Assembly: GCA_003161515.1 (NCBI GenBank)
Contig: PMOH01000088.1
Location: 1 to 13,905 of the forward strand
Length of the DNA: 13,905 nucleotides
DNA from: Deltaproteobacteria bacterium
GTDB taxonomy: Bacteria > Desulfobacterota > Binatia > Binatales > Binataceae
Reading direction: 5' to 3'
The notes below the pieces were generated by a model. That model ran no database searches. It was given only the letters and a program-made list of their open reading frames with translations, and was not told the DNA's origin. The translations under genes were made by a program, and so were the position numbers. Below are positions 6,021 through 12,362 of the stretch, one piece after another. Numbering within the stretch: position 1 is the first letter of the stretch; every line of letters starts with the position of its first letter.

Positions 6021-6425
6021 TTGTTGCTTATCATTCGCGACGCTCGTGTCGTCGCCGCAATCGCCGCCTCATTGCTGATGCTCATCGGCTCGACCACGTC
6101 CGCATTCGCTCAAAACGCGACTGCGACGCCGACGCCGATGGTCATGCCCGTGATTCCGCAGATTCAACTGCAAACGGTGCCAGCTTACGGGCCCGCTCCG
6201 CTGACCGTCGGCTTCTTTGTATCGAGCCTCAATCCGGACGCTGCGCCGATAACCAGCTACATCTGGAATTTCGGCGACGGCCAGGTATCGATGCTGCCGC
6301 CGACCGCGCTCTTTCACACCTACGCAAATCCCGGCAGCTACATCGTCAACGTAACTGTGACCGACAGCGGCGGTCATCAAGCGTCATCGTTCGCCGCCGT
6401 GATCGTCGCCCAGCCGATGCACTAG
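6021..6425 (+). CDS. Secreted single PKD-domain protein
   Basis: 134 residues if started at TTG 6021; TTG 6024 and an internal ATG (residue 20) are alternatives. The TTG gives a good signal peptide: MLLIIRDAR, hydrophobic core VVAAIAASLLMLIG, and a cleavage site after SAFA at about residue 30. After a Thr/Pro-rich linker the mature part is one PKD (polycystic kidney disease, Ig-like) domain at about 46-130, with the hallmarks YIWNFGDGQ (80-88), FHTYANPGSYIVNVTVTDSGG (98-118) and a final beta strand. PKD domains mediate protein or carbohydrate interaction outside the cell and usually occur in larger proteins; a stand-alone copy this short is unusual. No ribosome binding site is evident, and the start sits on the repeat at 5987-6020. 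It converges on the minus-strand gene, 19 nt away. Confidence 0.72.
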   Translation: MLLIIRDARVVAAIAASLLMLIGSTTSAFAQNATATPTPMVMPVIPQIQLQTVPAYGPAPLTVGFFVSSLNPDAAPITSYIWNFGDGQVSMLPPTALFHTYANPGSYIVNVTVTDSGGHQASSFAAVIVAQPMH

Positions 6426-6444
6426 CCGGAGAACACGCGAGTCT

Positions 6445-7461
6445 TCAATCGATCGCACCGATGTAGGCATCGAGCACGCCAGTGAACGTCGTCGGGTCGC
6501 TCTCTGGAAGGCAAAACTCCGGATGTGGCTGCCATGACTGGAATAGCACGTAGTCGGGGCGGCCGCCGTTCTGTATTTGGTAAGTCTCAAAGCGCGCGAC
6601 GGACTTGCTGGACCACTCGGCATCCGAAGTATCCTGCTGATCGCCAATATAGATGATGCCGAACCGCATGCCGCGTTGCCGCGTCTGGTGCTCGAGCGAC
6701 TTTACAATCAGCGGCCAGGCCGGGTTGCTGAAATCGATGTCCGCGAGGAAAAACGGTAACCGCGCGCCAGTGACCTTGCGGTACGTTTCGTGCCAATGCC
6801 TGAGCGCTGCGCCAACATTCGGCGTGTAGGCGCTCGCGATGACCGGTTCCACGTCACCGACCGCCACATTCGGATAGACACTCTTGACCAGTTGCGCATA
6901 GTCCCTGACTTCCGCGGCAACCTCTGACACCGGGAAGTGACACGAGCGCGGATCGTCCACCACGCTGCCGAAGTAGAAGGGCTCATCGACCTTCACGAAC
7001 GGCACCTGGGCGCCGAGCGCCTTCAGCCGCTGTAAATATGCGAGGGTGAAATTATGGAGCGACAGCCCATACGGCACATATCCTTCGACGCCGGAGCCGC
7101 ATGTGGCCAGCGCCTGCAGCGCGGGCGCTTCAATCTCGACCCCCATGTGATGTGCATTGAGGAACGCGACGGTCTCTTGCAGATCCTGATCGCTGGCTGC
7201 GGTGATCCATCCGGCGTACATCCCGAACACGCTCACTCGCGCGATTGCGTTCGGCCACGGCGCGTCTGGCTGGAATAGCGCGAGAAAATCCGTCGAGCCG
7301 CCGCCATTACCTCCCGGCCAGTCCATCGCCGGCGGCTTCGGATGGAACCAGATGCTCGCGGATTTCTGGTGGCGCTCGCTCCCTCCTAAGGTAACCTGAG
7401 CGTGTACACTGCTCGACGCGCAAATGCACAGCGCGATCACGATGGCGGTGTGCCTCAGCAA
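6445..7461 (-). CDS. Secreted protein, possibly TIM-barrel, unknown function
   Basis: 338 residues from a TTG start at 7461, four bases after the stop of the carbonic anhydrase gene (TGA CAAC TTG), so translation is probably coupled. Residues 1-21 are a signal peptide (MLRHTAIVIALCICASSSVHA). The mature part has repeated beta-strand/loop motifs with acidic ends: MGVEIEAPAL (106-115), VPFVKVDEPFYFG (153-165, Asp159/Glu160), VAVGDVEP (199-206), FFLADIDF (237-244), FGIIYIGD (267-274) and YVLFQSWQPHPE (304-315). That spacing fits a beta/alpha barrel like glycoside hydrolases, with Glu160 and Glu205 as possible carboxylates, but I do not recognise a named family. Probably periplasmic or extracellular. 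A GTG a few codons in is an alternative start. Confidence 0.75.
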   Translation of the reverse strand: MLRHTAIVIALCICASSSVHAQVTLGGSERHQKSASIWFHPKPPAMDWPGGNGGGSTDFLALFQPDAPWPNAIARVSVFGMYAGWITAASDQDLQETVAFLNAHHMGVEIEAPALQALATCGSGVEGYVPYGLSLHNFTLAYLQRLKALGAQVPFVKVDEPFYFGSVVDDPRSCHFPVSEVAAEVRDYAQLVKSVYPNVAVGDVEPVIASAYTPNVGAALRHWHETYRKVTGARLPFFLADIDFSNPAWPLIVKSLEHQTRQRGMRFGIIYIGDQQDTSDAEWSSKSVARFETYQIQNGGRPDYVLFQSWQPHPEFCLPESDPTTFTGVLDAYIGAID

Positions 7462-7465
7462 GTTG

Positions 7466-8155
7466 TCAGTTCTTCAGCATCTCGATTGCGCCGGTGTCGA
7501 GATCGTAGATGCCGCCGAAGATCTTCAGGTCGCCCGATTTGACCATCGCCGACAGTTCTTCCGAGGTGGCAAGATTTTTCATCACTAGCTTGACGTTCTC
7601 GCGTACAGCATTCTCGACCGGATCGCCCGCCAGGCCTTTCGATGCAGTCACCGCCGGTCTCAACTCACTCAGCATCGGACCTTCGTCCTGATCGGCGGTG
7701 CCTTCATGACCTTGGACCGCCGCGATGACCGCGCCGCATCGACGATGCCCGAGCACCATTAAGACGCGAACACCGAGATGCTTGACCGAATAGTCGAGGC
7801 TCTCGATCACCACCTTGTCCGCGACATTGCCCGCCACGCGCACGGTGAAGATGTCGCCGAGGCCGCGGTCGAAGATGATTTCCGGTGGCGTGCGCGAGTC
7901 TGCGCATGCGAGCACAGCGGCGAACGGTTGTTGCCCCTTGGCCACCTCGGCGCGCCGCTCCGGCGTCTGATTCGGATGCTCCAGCTTGCCGGCAACGAAC
8001 CGCTGGTTGCCGTCGAGTAGAAGTTGCAGAGCTTCAGCGGGAGGCATGGTTGCTGCGCGGACTGCGGCAATCACTGCACGCGTGGTGATCAGGCATAGCG
8101 CGGCTATCGCCAGCGCCGTCAAAATTCTCGACAGAGACTTTCTTCTTCGATTCAC
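7466..8155 (-). CDS. Exported beta-class carbonic anhydrase
   Basis: 229 residues from a GTG start at 8155, with GGGGAG about 6 nt upstream. The extra N-terminus MNRRRKSLSR plus hydrophobic ILTALAIAALCLITTRAVIA (11-30) is a signal peptide or anchor, so the enzyme should be periplasmic; many beta-carbonic anhydrases are cytosolic. Catalytic features are intact: Cys84-x-Asp86-x-Arg88 in ACADSR, RVAGN (106-110), and His137-x-x-Cys140 in GHRRCG. Zn is bound by Cys84, His137 and Cys140; the Asp86/Arg88 dyad is the standard gate. It interconverts CO2 and bicarbonate. Length matches the family once the leader is removed. It is the first gene of a two-gene minus-strand operon and is divergent from the lipoprotein pair. 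Confidence 0.9.
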   Translation of the reverse strand: MNRRRKSLSRILTALAIAALCLITTRAVIAAVRAATMPPAEALQLLLDGNQRFVAGKLEHPNQTPERRAEVAKGQQPFAAVLACADSRTPPEIIFDRGLGDIFTVRVAGNVADKVVIESLDYSVKHLGVRVLMVLGHRRCGAVIAAVQGHEGTADQDEGPMLSELRPAVTASKGLAGDPVENAVRENVKLVMKNLATSEELSAMVKSGDLKIFGGIYDLDTGAIEMLKN

Positions 8156-8242
8156 AAGCTCTCCCCATTGCCGTCATTGCAGTTACCTACCCCTCGCCCT
8201 TCGGCATTGACACCGCGCCACTATTCGCCAGTATTGGTGGCG
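8156..8242. promoter_or_regulatory. Short divergent intergenic region
   Basis: 87 nt between the leftward carbonic anhydrase GTG and the rightward lipoprotein ATG. It contains the minus-strand GGGGAG ribosome binding site; I see no clear promoter boxes. An in-frame extension of the lipoprotein frame back to 8168 lacks a signal-like start and is not used. Confidence 0.35.
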
Positions 8243-8662
8243 ATGCGACATAATTCCAGCGCCAACACAATTCCCATATCGGTGACAGATTTGGCAAGAC
8301 GAATCATCGTGACTCTCTCGCTTGCGATGCTCGCAGGATGCGGGCCGGACATGAAGACCATCGATACGGCAACCGAGAGAGCTGAAACCAGCGTTAAGCG
8401 CGCAGAGGTCTCCGCTTCCAAAGCTGAAAGCACCGCAAATCAGGCTACCAAATCAGCCGAGGAAGCTGACGCGGCTGCGAATGTGGCAGAAGACGCGGTG
8501 CGCCGCGCCAACGATGCGGAGGCTCGATGGGAAGCTGGCGCATCTTGCGCTCATGGCTGGATGGACTTTCCCGGGGAAAAATACACCTGCAAGCCTCTCT
8601 CCCCCGACGACTGGAAATGGATTGATTCGAGAGTTAAGGAACTTAATCCCAACTTGAAGTAG
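8243..8662 (+). CDS. Lipoprotein with alanine-rich coiled coil (Lpp/OprI-like)
   Basis: 139 residues from ATG 8243; a GTG at 8282 would give a shorter, more ordinary signal peptide (MTDLARRIIVTLSLAMLAGC) but neither start has a strong ribosome binding site. A lipobox LAGC places the lipidated Cys at residue 33. Residues 38-98 form an Ala/Glu/Lys/Arg heptad repeat (ATERAETSVKRAEVSASKAE... ), an alanine-zipper coiled coil like the outer-membrane lipoproteins Lpp and OprI. Unlike Lpp, it has a C-terminal module of about 40 residues (99-139) with two Cys (102, 116) that could form a disulfide and a Trp-rich PDDWKWIDSRVKELNP end. Likely anchored in the outer membrane. Its first 66 coding bases are nearly repeated in the next gene, 7 nt downstream. 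Confidence 0.82.
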   Translation: MRHNSSANTIPISVTDLARRIIVTLSLAMLAGCGPDMKTIDTATERAETSVKRAEVSASKAESTANQATKSAEEADAAANVAEDAVRRANDAEARWEAGASCAHGWMDFPGEKYTCKPLSPDDWKWIDSRVKELNPNLK

Positions 8663-8669
8663 GGCACTG

Positions 8670-9209
8670 ATGCGATACAAATCCAGCGCCAACACAATTT
8701 CCATATCGGTGACCGATTTGGCAAGACGAATCATCTTGGCACTCGTGCTCGGCGGTTTCGCGCTCGTGGGCTCAGGGTGCATGAGCGATCAACTCGACGC
8801 CACCAACAAGCTCGTTCAACAACAGCAGGAACAGCTCGAACATCAGCAGCAGGAACTCGAGCAGCTCCAGACGACTCAGAATCAAGGCTACACGCCCGGT
8901 ATGGCCAGCTCCTCTCGGGGTGGATGCGACAAAGATGTCGAGATGACCGCGACCCATCGCGGCGGCGACAAGTTTGCCGCCGGCGATTTCAACAAGGCGC
9001 TCGGATATTACCAGGACGCGCTCCTTGCATGCCCCAACGATGACCGAGCCGAGGTCAACGTCGCACGCAGCTACGAAGCGCTCGGCAACAAAGTCGCGGC
9101 GATCAACCTCTATCGAAAGGTAGCCGACAGCAACAGCGCGACCGTCAGCGACGCCCAGGAAGAAGCCAAGGCCGCGCTCCTACGCCTGCAAGCCGCCCGC
9201 CTGCCCTGA
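8670..9209 (+). CDS. Lipoprotein with Gln-rich coiled coil and TPR-like repeats
   Basis: 179 residues from ATG 8670, starting 7 nt after the previous stop, so co-transcribed. The N-terminus MRYKSSANTISISVTDLARR is almost the same as in the gene before; the hydrophobic core then differs and ends in lipobox VGSGC (Cys37). Residues 40-70 are a Gln/Glu/Leu coiled coil, followed by a Gly/Ser linker with Cys86, then helical TPR-like units at about 97-155 (GDKFAAGDFNKALGYYQDAL..., then VARSYEALGNKVAAINLYRKVA). The order lipid anchor, coiled coil, TPR resembles CpoB/YbgF-type envelope proteins, although CpoB itself is not a lipoprotein. It probably acts as a periplasmic scaffold at the outer membrane. 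No enzyme motif. Confidence 0.82.
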   Translation: MRYKSSANTISISVTDLARRIILALVLGGFALVGSGCMSDQLDATNKLVQQQQEQLEHQQQELEQLQTTQNQGYTPGMASSSRGGCDKDVEMTATHRGGDKFAAGDFNKALGYYQDALLACPNDDRAEVNVARSYEALGNKVAAINLYRKVADSNSATVSDAQEEAKAALLRLQAARLP

Positions 9210-9222
9210 TTCTCCGTCTGTT

Positions 9223-9256
9223 CCCTCCCACGTTCGTCGGGGAGGGTTAGGGTGGG
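9223..9256. repeat. REP-like C-rich/G-rich hairpin
   Basis: CCCTCCC at 9223-9229 pairs with GGGAGGG at 9240-9246, followed by TTAGGGTGGG. It is the same style as the elements at 5987-6020 and 13520-13574. It lies 13 nt after the lipoprotein stop; no T-run, so a terminator role is uncertain. The rest of the gap up to 9391 holds nothing else that I can identify. Confidence 0.55.
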
Positions 9257-9391
9257 GGACCGCTGTGCGGCGCGATTGTCTGTTGCGCCACACATTCGGA
9301 TCTCGCGCCGGGTTGGTTCGACTCGGCGCTGTCGTTAGATTCGATACTGGCGAGCGCGCACTGAAAACTTGAAAAGTCGCTCCCCACCTTC

Positions 9392-10408
9392 ATGGACGGC
9401 AACGGCAACAACGAAACTCCCGAGCCGACCCGCGCGCGACCCCGCCGAATCGCGATTCTCACCGCCGGCGGCGACGCCCCCGGGATGAACGCCGCGATTC
9501 GCGCCGTTGTCCGCAGCGCTGCCGTCGCCAACATCGAGGTGATCGGTTTTCGACGCGGCTACGAGGGTCTCATCCGCGACCTGGCCGAGCCGCTCAGCGG
9601 CCGCTCCGTCGCCAACATGATCCAGCGCGGCGGAACCTTCCTGGAAACCTCGCGCTCGCCGGAGTTCCGCACCCCTGCCGCGCGAGGTCTGGCGGCCCGC
9701 AACCTGAAGCGTCATCAGATCGAGGCCCTGATAGTCGTCGGTGGCGAGGGCTCGATGGTCGGTGCGACCGCATTCTGCGCCGAGACTGGCGTTCCGGCCT
9801 ACGTAATCCCGGCGTCAATCGACAACGATATTCCCGGCACCGACTACTCGATCGGCTTCGATACCGCCGTCAACACCGCGCTCGACGCAATCGACCGCAT
9901 CCGCGACACCGCATTCGCCTACGAGCGCGTCTTCTGCGTCGAGGTGATGGGCCGCGATTCGGGCTTTATCGCAATCGCAGTCGCGCTTGGCGGTGGCGCC
10001 GAAGCAGTCATCGTCCCGGAAATCCCGTTCAGCCTCGACGACATCTGCGATCGCGTCGAAGACAGCCATCGCCGGGGCAAGCGCTCGACCATCGTCGTCG
10101 TCTCGGAGGGCCCGCGCACCGGCGGCGTAATTCCGGTCGCCGAGGCGCTGACCGCGCGGCTCGGAATGCCGGCGCGCGTCGTCGTGCTCGGTCACGTCCA
10201 GCGCGGCGGAGCGCCGACTGCCCGCGACCGCCTGCTGGCAAGCCGCATGGGTGCCGGCGCAATCAAGGCAATCCTCGACGGTGCAGAGTCTTCCCTGATC
10301 GGCGAGGAACGCGGCTCAATCGTCCGCGTCCCGCTAAGCGAAGTCTCCACCCAGCGCCGCCCGCTGGACCCCTCTCTAATCGAACTAGTCCACCAACTCT
10401 CCACCTGA
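9392..10408 (+). CDS. pfkA: 6-phosphofructokinase (ATP-type)
   Basis: 338 residues from ATG 9392; no clear ribosome binding site, and the first 17 residues are a polar extension before the conserved start RRIAILTAGGDAPGMN. This family phosphorylates fructose 6-phosphate to fructose 1,6-bisphosphate in glycolysis. Motifs in order: ATP loop GGDAPG (26-31), GGEGS (117-121), SIDNDIPGTD (142-151) with catalytic Asp144 and Asp146, MGRDSGFIA (186-194), SEGPR (238-242) and GHVQRGG (267-273) with the F6P-binding Arg271. Gly120 and Ala142-region residues (no Asp at the Gly104-equivalent, no Lys at the 124-equivalent) point to ATP rather than pyrophosphate. Glu119 replaces the Asp usually found at the E. 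coli Asp103 position. A long palindromic element begins 4 nt after the stop. Confidence 0.92.
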   Translation: MDGNGNNETPEPTRARPRRIAILTAGGDAPGMNAAIRAVVRSAAVANIEVIGFRRGYEGLIRDLAEPLSGRSVANMIQRGGTFLETSRSPEFRTPAARGLAARNLKRHQIEALIVVGGEGSMVGATAFCAETGVPAYVIPASIDNDIPGTDYSIGFDTAVNTALDAIDRIRDTAFAYERVFCVEVMGRDSGFIAIAVALGGGAEAVIVPEIPFSLDDICDRVEDSHRRGKRSTIVVVSEGPRTGGVIPVAEALTARLGMPARVVVLGHVQRGGAPTARDRLLASRMGAGAIKAILDGAESSLIGEERGSIVRVPLSEVSTQRRPLDPSLIELVHQLST

Positions 10409-10412
10409 CTAG

Positions 10413-10489
10413 GTGGCACAGGCTTTAGCCTGTGATTTCCTGGCCCATGCAAATCCAGGCTGAGGACCACAGGCTAAAGCCTGTGCCAC
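10413..10489. repeat. 77-bp palindromic element, copy 1 (perfect arms)
   Basis: The 22-nt arms at 10413-10434 and 10468-10489 are perfect inverted repeats around a 33-nt centre. Each arm contains CACAGGCTTTAGCCTGTG (or its complement), itself an 8-bp hairpin with a 2-nt loop, so the element can fold as one long stem or a clover of smaller hairpins. The copy at 11215-11291 has the same length and orientation, 68 of 77 bases identical. Probably a REP/RAYT-type or MITE-like dispersed repeat; also possibly an mRNA 3'-end stabiliser for pfkA. Confidence 0.9.
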
Positions 10490-10644
10490 TGATGCATTCC
10501 CGCCCCCGGGAATAATCCACCCGCCCGCCCGGTCCGTATCTTCAGATGACCGGACCCAGCACAAACCCGCTCCCGAGCCGGCGTCAACCCGGATGCGAAA
10601 AAGAATCACCACCGGGAACCAATGGTTCCGCTCGACAGTTAACA
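10490..10644. other. Hairpin-rich intergenic stretch after the palindromic element
   Basis: ATTCCCG at 10496-10502 pairs with CGGGAAT at 10507-10513; GGTCCG at 10531-10536 pairs with CGGACC at 10551-10556, with a nested ATCT/AGAT; GGAACC-AAT-GGTTCC forms a third stem around 10614-10628. No T-runs and no convincing small gene. Confidence 0.5.
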
Positions 10645-10726
10645 GGGCGCATGGGGACCTCTCATCGCGGTCGATGAGAGTCTGGTCGGGAGCGTCGCGG
10701 ATGGGCTCCCGAGGACGCTAACGCCC
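10645..10726 (+). ncRNA. Candidate structured 5' leader (three-way junction) of the HTH-like gene
   Basis: A closing stem GGGCG (10645-10649) / CGCCC (10722-10726) could enclose two hairpins: CTCTCATCG (10659-10667) with CGATGAGAG (10672-10680), a perfect 9-bp stem with loop CGGT; and TCGGGAGC (10686-10693) with GCTCCCGA (10705-10712), a perfect 8-bp stem. The closing stem ends 3-4 nt before the AGGG ribosome binding site (10730-10733), so folding could affect translation. An alternative pairing GCGTC (10692-10696) / GACGC (10714-10718) exists, as in switching leaders. It matches no riboswitch class that I recognise. Existence of an RNA is inference; the complementarities are seen directly. 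Confidence 0.4.
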
Positions 10727-10741
10727 CGCAGGGTTTTGCAA

Positions 10742-11194
10742 ATGTCTGAAGGCTTCCAAATGGCTTCCGATAGCGCCGTCGAACGCTTCGTCGGCCTCAA
10801 CCAGATTCTTCCCAGCCAATACTACGACGTCTCCGGCGGCCATCGCCTGACCGGCGAACAGCGCCTGATGCTCGCGTTGCTGGCCGACGCGATCAACGTC
10901 TACCAGCAGGGCGTCCTGTCCCGGAACACGCGCAAGCGCCTGCTCTTCATCGACGCCGAGCGATGGATAACGGCCAGCGCGAAATGCCGCCACGCATTCA
11001 GCTTCGACACCGTATGCGACGCGCTCGGAATCAACCCCAGCATGCTGCGGCGGCGGATGATGGCGTGGAAGCATGAACTCCGCCGCAACGTCGAGACTCG
11101 CGGCACGCCCCATCTGCGGCTGAAAATCACCCCGCGCAACAAGCACCTGAGCCAGCGCCGCAACCGCAGCCACGCAGCCATCCCCGCCTTCTGA
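10742..11194 (+). CDS. Small HTH-like, basic-tailed protein (putative regulator)
   Basis: 150 residues from ATG 10742, with AGGG at 10730-10733 about 8 nt upstream; a TTG at 10736 in frame is too close to that site. Residues 37-78 are helical (TGEQRLMLALLADAINVYQ, then SRNTRKRLLFIDAERWI). Residues 86-112 have a helix-turn-helix pattern (FSFDTVCDALGINPSMLRRR with INP as the turn). The last 40 residues are very basic (Arg/Lys/His-rich). The combination of a GEQRLM...DA-type helix, an AERWI helix and an F-S-F-x-x-[VI]-C-x-A-L-G-I box recalls a small family in delta-proteobacteria-like genomes; that is memory, not a search. DNA or RNA binding is likely. It stands alone, bracketed by two palindromic elements and preceded by a structured leader. 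Confidence 0.78.
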   Translation: MSEGFQMASDSAVERFVGLNQILPSQYYDVSGGHRLTGEQRLMLALLADAINVYQQGVLSRNTRKRLLFIDAERWITASAKCRHAFSFDTVCDALGINPSMLRRRMMAWKHELRRNVETRGTPHLRLKITPRNKHLSQRRNRSHAAIPAF

Positions 11195-11214
11195 TTCTAA
11201 ACTCTGTGGGTTAA

Positions 11215-11291
11215 GTGGCACAGGCTTTAGCCTGTGATTTTCTGGTCCCCGCAAATCCGGGCTCAAGACCACAGGCTGAAGCGTGTGCCAC
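11215..11291. repeat. 77-bp palindromic element, copy 2
   Basis: Same length and orientation as the copy at 10413-10489. The left arm (11215-11236) is identical; the right arm (11270-11291) has two substitutions, so pairing is imperfect; the 33-nt centre has seven. It begins 20 nt after the HTH-like gene. The rest of the gap to 11392 contains a GCAGGGG/CCCCTGC hairpin (11369-11375 with 11379-11385) and no gene that I can support. Confidence 0.88.
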
Positions 11292-11392
11292 TGAGGCATG
11301 ACACAGGGGAAAAAGAACCTCAGAGCAAAAGGGCGTCCTCGCCATTTTGCGATTTCTTATCACCGGGTGCAGGGGTCACCCCTGCCCAAGGA

Positions 11393-11439
11393 GGCGCGGA
11401 ACCCACGGTGGGTTCCGCATTCAATAAAGTGATCTCCCC
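11393..11439. repeat. 47-bp repeat with GCGGAACCCA palindrome, copy 1
   Basis: GCGGAACCCA at 11396-11405 pairs with TGGGTTCCGC at 11409-11418 (3-nt loop), followed by an A+T-rich ATTCAATAAAGTGATCT tail. The reverse complement of 13266-13312 matches it at 41 of 47 positions including the tail, so the two are inverted copies flanking the SDR/MaoC operon. It lies 81 nt upstream of the first gene of the operon. Confidence 0.85.
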
Positions 11440-11519
11440 TTCCCACCTCCTCACCTCTCGCCAACGCTGCTCAACAGTGCGATAAATCCAATCGAACCCC
11501 ATCGGAGGACGTTTTCATT

Positions 11520-12299
11520 TTGAACAATCCATTCAGTGTCGAAGGCAAAGTTACCATCGTGACCGGCGGCGGAACCGGGATTGGCGAGTCGATCGCCAAG
11601 GAGTTCGCGCAGCGCGGAGCGCCGGTCCTGATCGCGAGCCGCAAGATCGAAAACCTCGAGCGCGTACGCGATGAAATCCGCAAGGCCGGCGGCAAGTGCG
11701 AGATGGCGCAGGTTGACGTCCGCGACGCCGACCAATGCGACAAGATGGTCGCCGAGGCGGTCAAGCATTTCGGGCGCCTCGACGTGTTGATCAACAATCA
11801 CGGCGCCAGTATCACGACGCCGTCGCTCAATCTCTCGCCCAACGGATGGCGCGCGGTGGTCGGCATCAATCTCGACGGCGTGTTCTTCTGCTCGAAGTCG
11901 GCGGCGCGACAGTTTATCGAGCAGAAAAGCCCCGGCTCGATCGTCAACATCTCCTCGACCGCAGGCGTACACGGCTCCCCCACGATGCTCCCGTACGGCG
12001 CTGCCAAGGCCGGAGTAATCAACCTGACCGTATCTCACGCCGGCGAATGGGGTCCCGCGGGAATCCGCGTCAACTGTATCGCGCCCGGCCCGATCGACAC
12101 CGAGGGAGCGGCGCCACGCGTATGGCCGAATCCGAAAGTCAAAGAGATGGTCGCGCGATCGCGCGCGCTGCAGCGCTTCGGCCGCGTCGAGGAAATCGCT
12201 TACCCATGCATCTTTTTGGCCTCGGATGCGTCCAGCTACGTCACCGGCTCCCTGCTGATAATCGACGGCGGCGAAGGCATGATGCGTCTGGGCGGGTAA
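11520..12299 (+). CDS. SDR-family enoyl-/dienoyl-CoA reductase-like, NADP(H)-type
   Basis: 259 residues from TTG 11520 with CGGAGGA at 11503-11509 (GGAGG ends 11 nt upstream); an ATT directly before it would sit at better spacing but is a very rare start. Motifs: TGGGTGIG (15-22), Arg41-Lys42 after beta 2 (IASRK), which favours NADP, INNHGAS (91-97; the usual NNAG reads NNHG), Asn117 in INLDGVF, catalytic Ser146 (NISS), Tyr159 and Lys163 (YGAAK), APGPIDTEGA (188-197), and a DGGEGM C-terminal end. The Gly-rich start, R-K pair and PIDTEG segment are like peroxisomal trans-2-enoyl-CoA reductase or 2,4-dienoyl-CoA reductase relatives. Leading gene of an operon with two MaoC proteins, so acyl-CoA or acyl-ACP metabolism is likely. 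Confidence 0.88.
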   Translation: MNNPFSVEGKVTIVTGGGTGIGESIAKEFAQRGAPVLIASRKIENLERVRDEIRKAGGKCEMAQVDVRDADQCDKMVAEAVKHFGRLDVLINNHGASITTPSLNLSPNGWRAVVGINLDGVFFCSKSAARQFIEQKSPGSIVNISSTAGVHGSPTMLPYGAAKAGVINLTVSHAGEWGPAGIRVNCIAPGPIDTEGAAPRVWPNPKVKEMVARSRALQRFGRVEEIAYPCIFLASDASSYVTGSLLIIDGGEGMMRLGG

Positions 12300-12362
12300 G
12301 TGGACAAACCGATCGTTCGACAGTAAATAATTCGTCGATCCTGTAGAAAGAGGTTCATTCAG

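Noticed and set aside
8168..8242. 25-codon N-terminal extension of the first lipoprotein
   Set aside because: It would place a long polar, Pro-rich stretch before the export signal, and the similarity with the next gene begins exactly at ATG 8243.
8243..8341. Possible Tat signal from the Arg-Arg before the hydrophobic core
   Set aside because: The context DLARRII lacks the S-R-R-x-F-L-K pattern, and a lipobox follows; Sec/lipoprotein export is the better reading.
10413..11291. The two palindromic elements as a CRISPR array or transposon with its transposase
   Set aside because: Only two units 800 bp apart with a gene between; no spacers, no cas genes, and the enclosed protein has no transposase motif.
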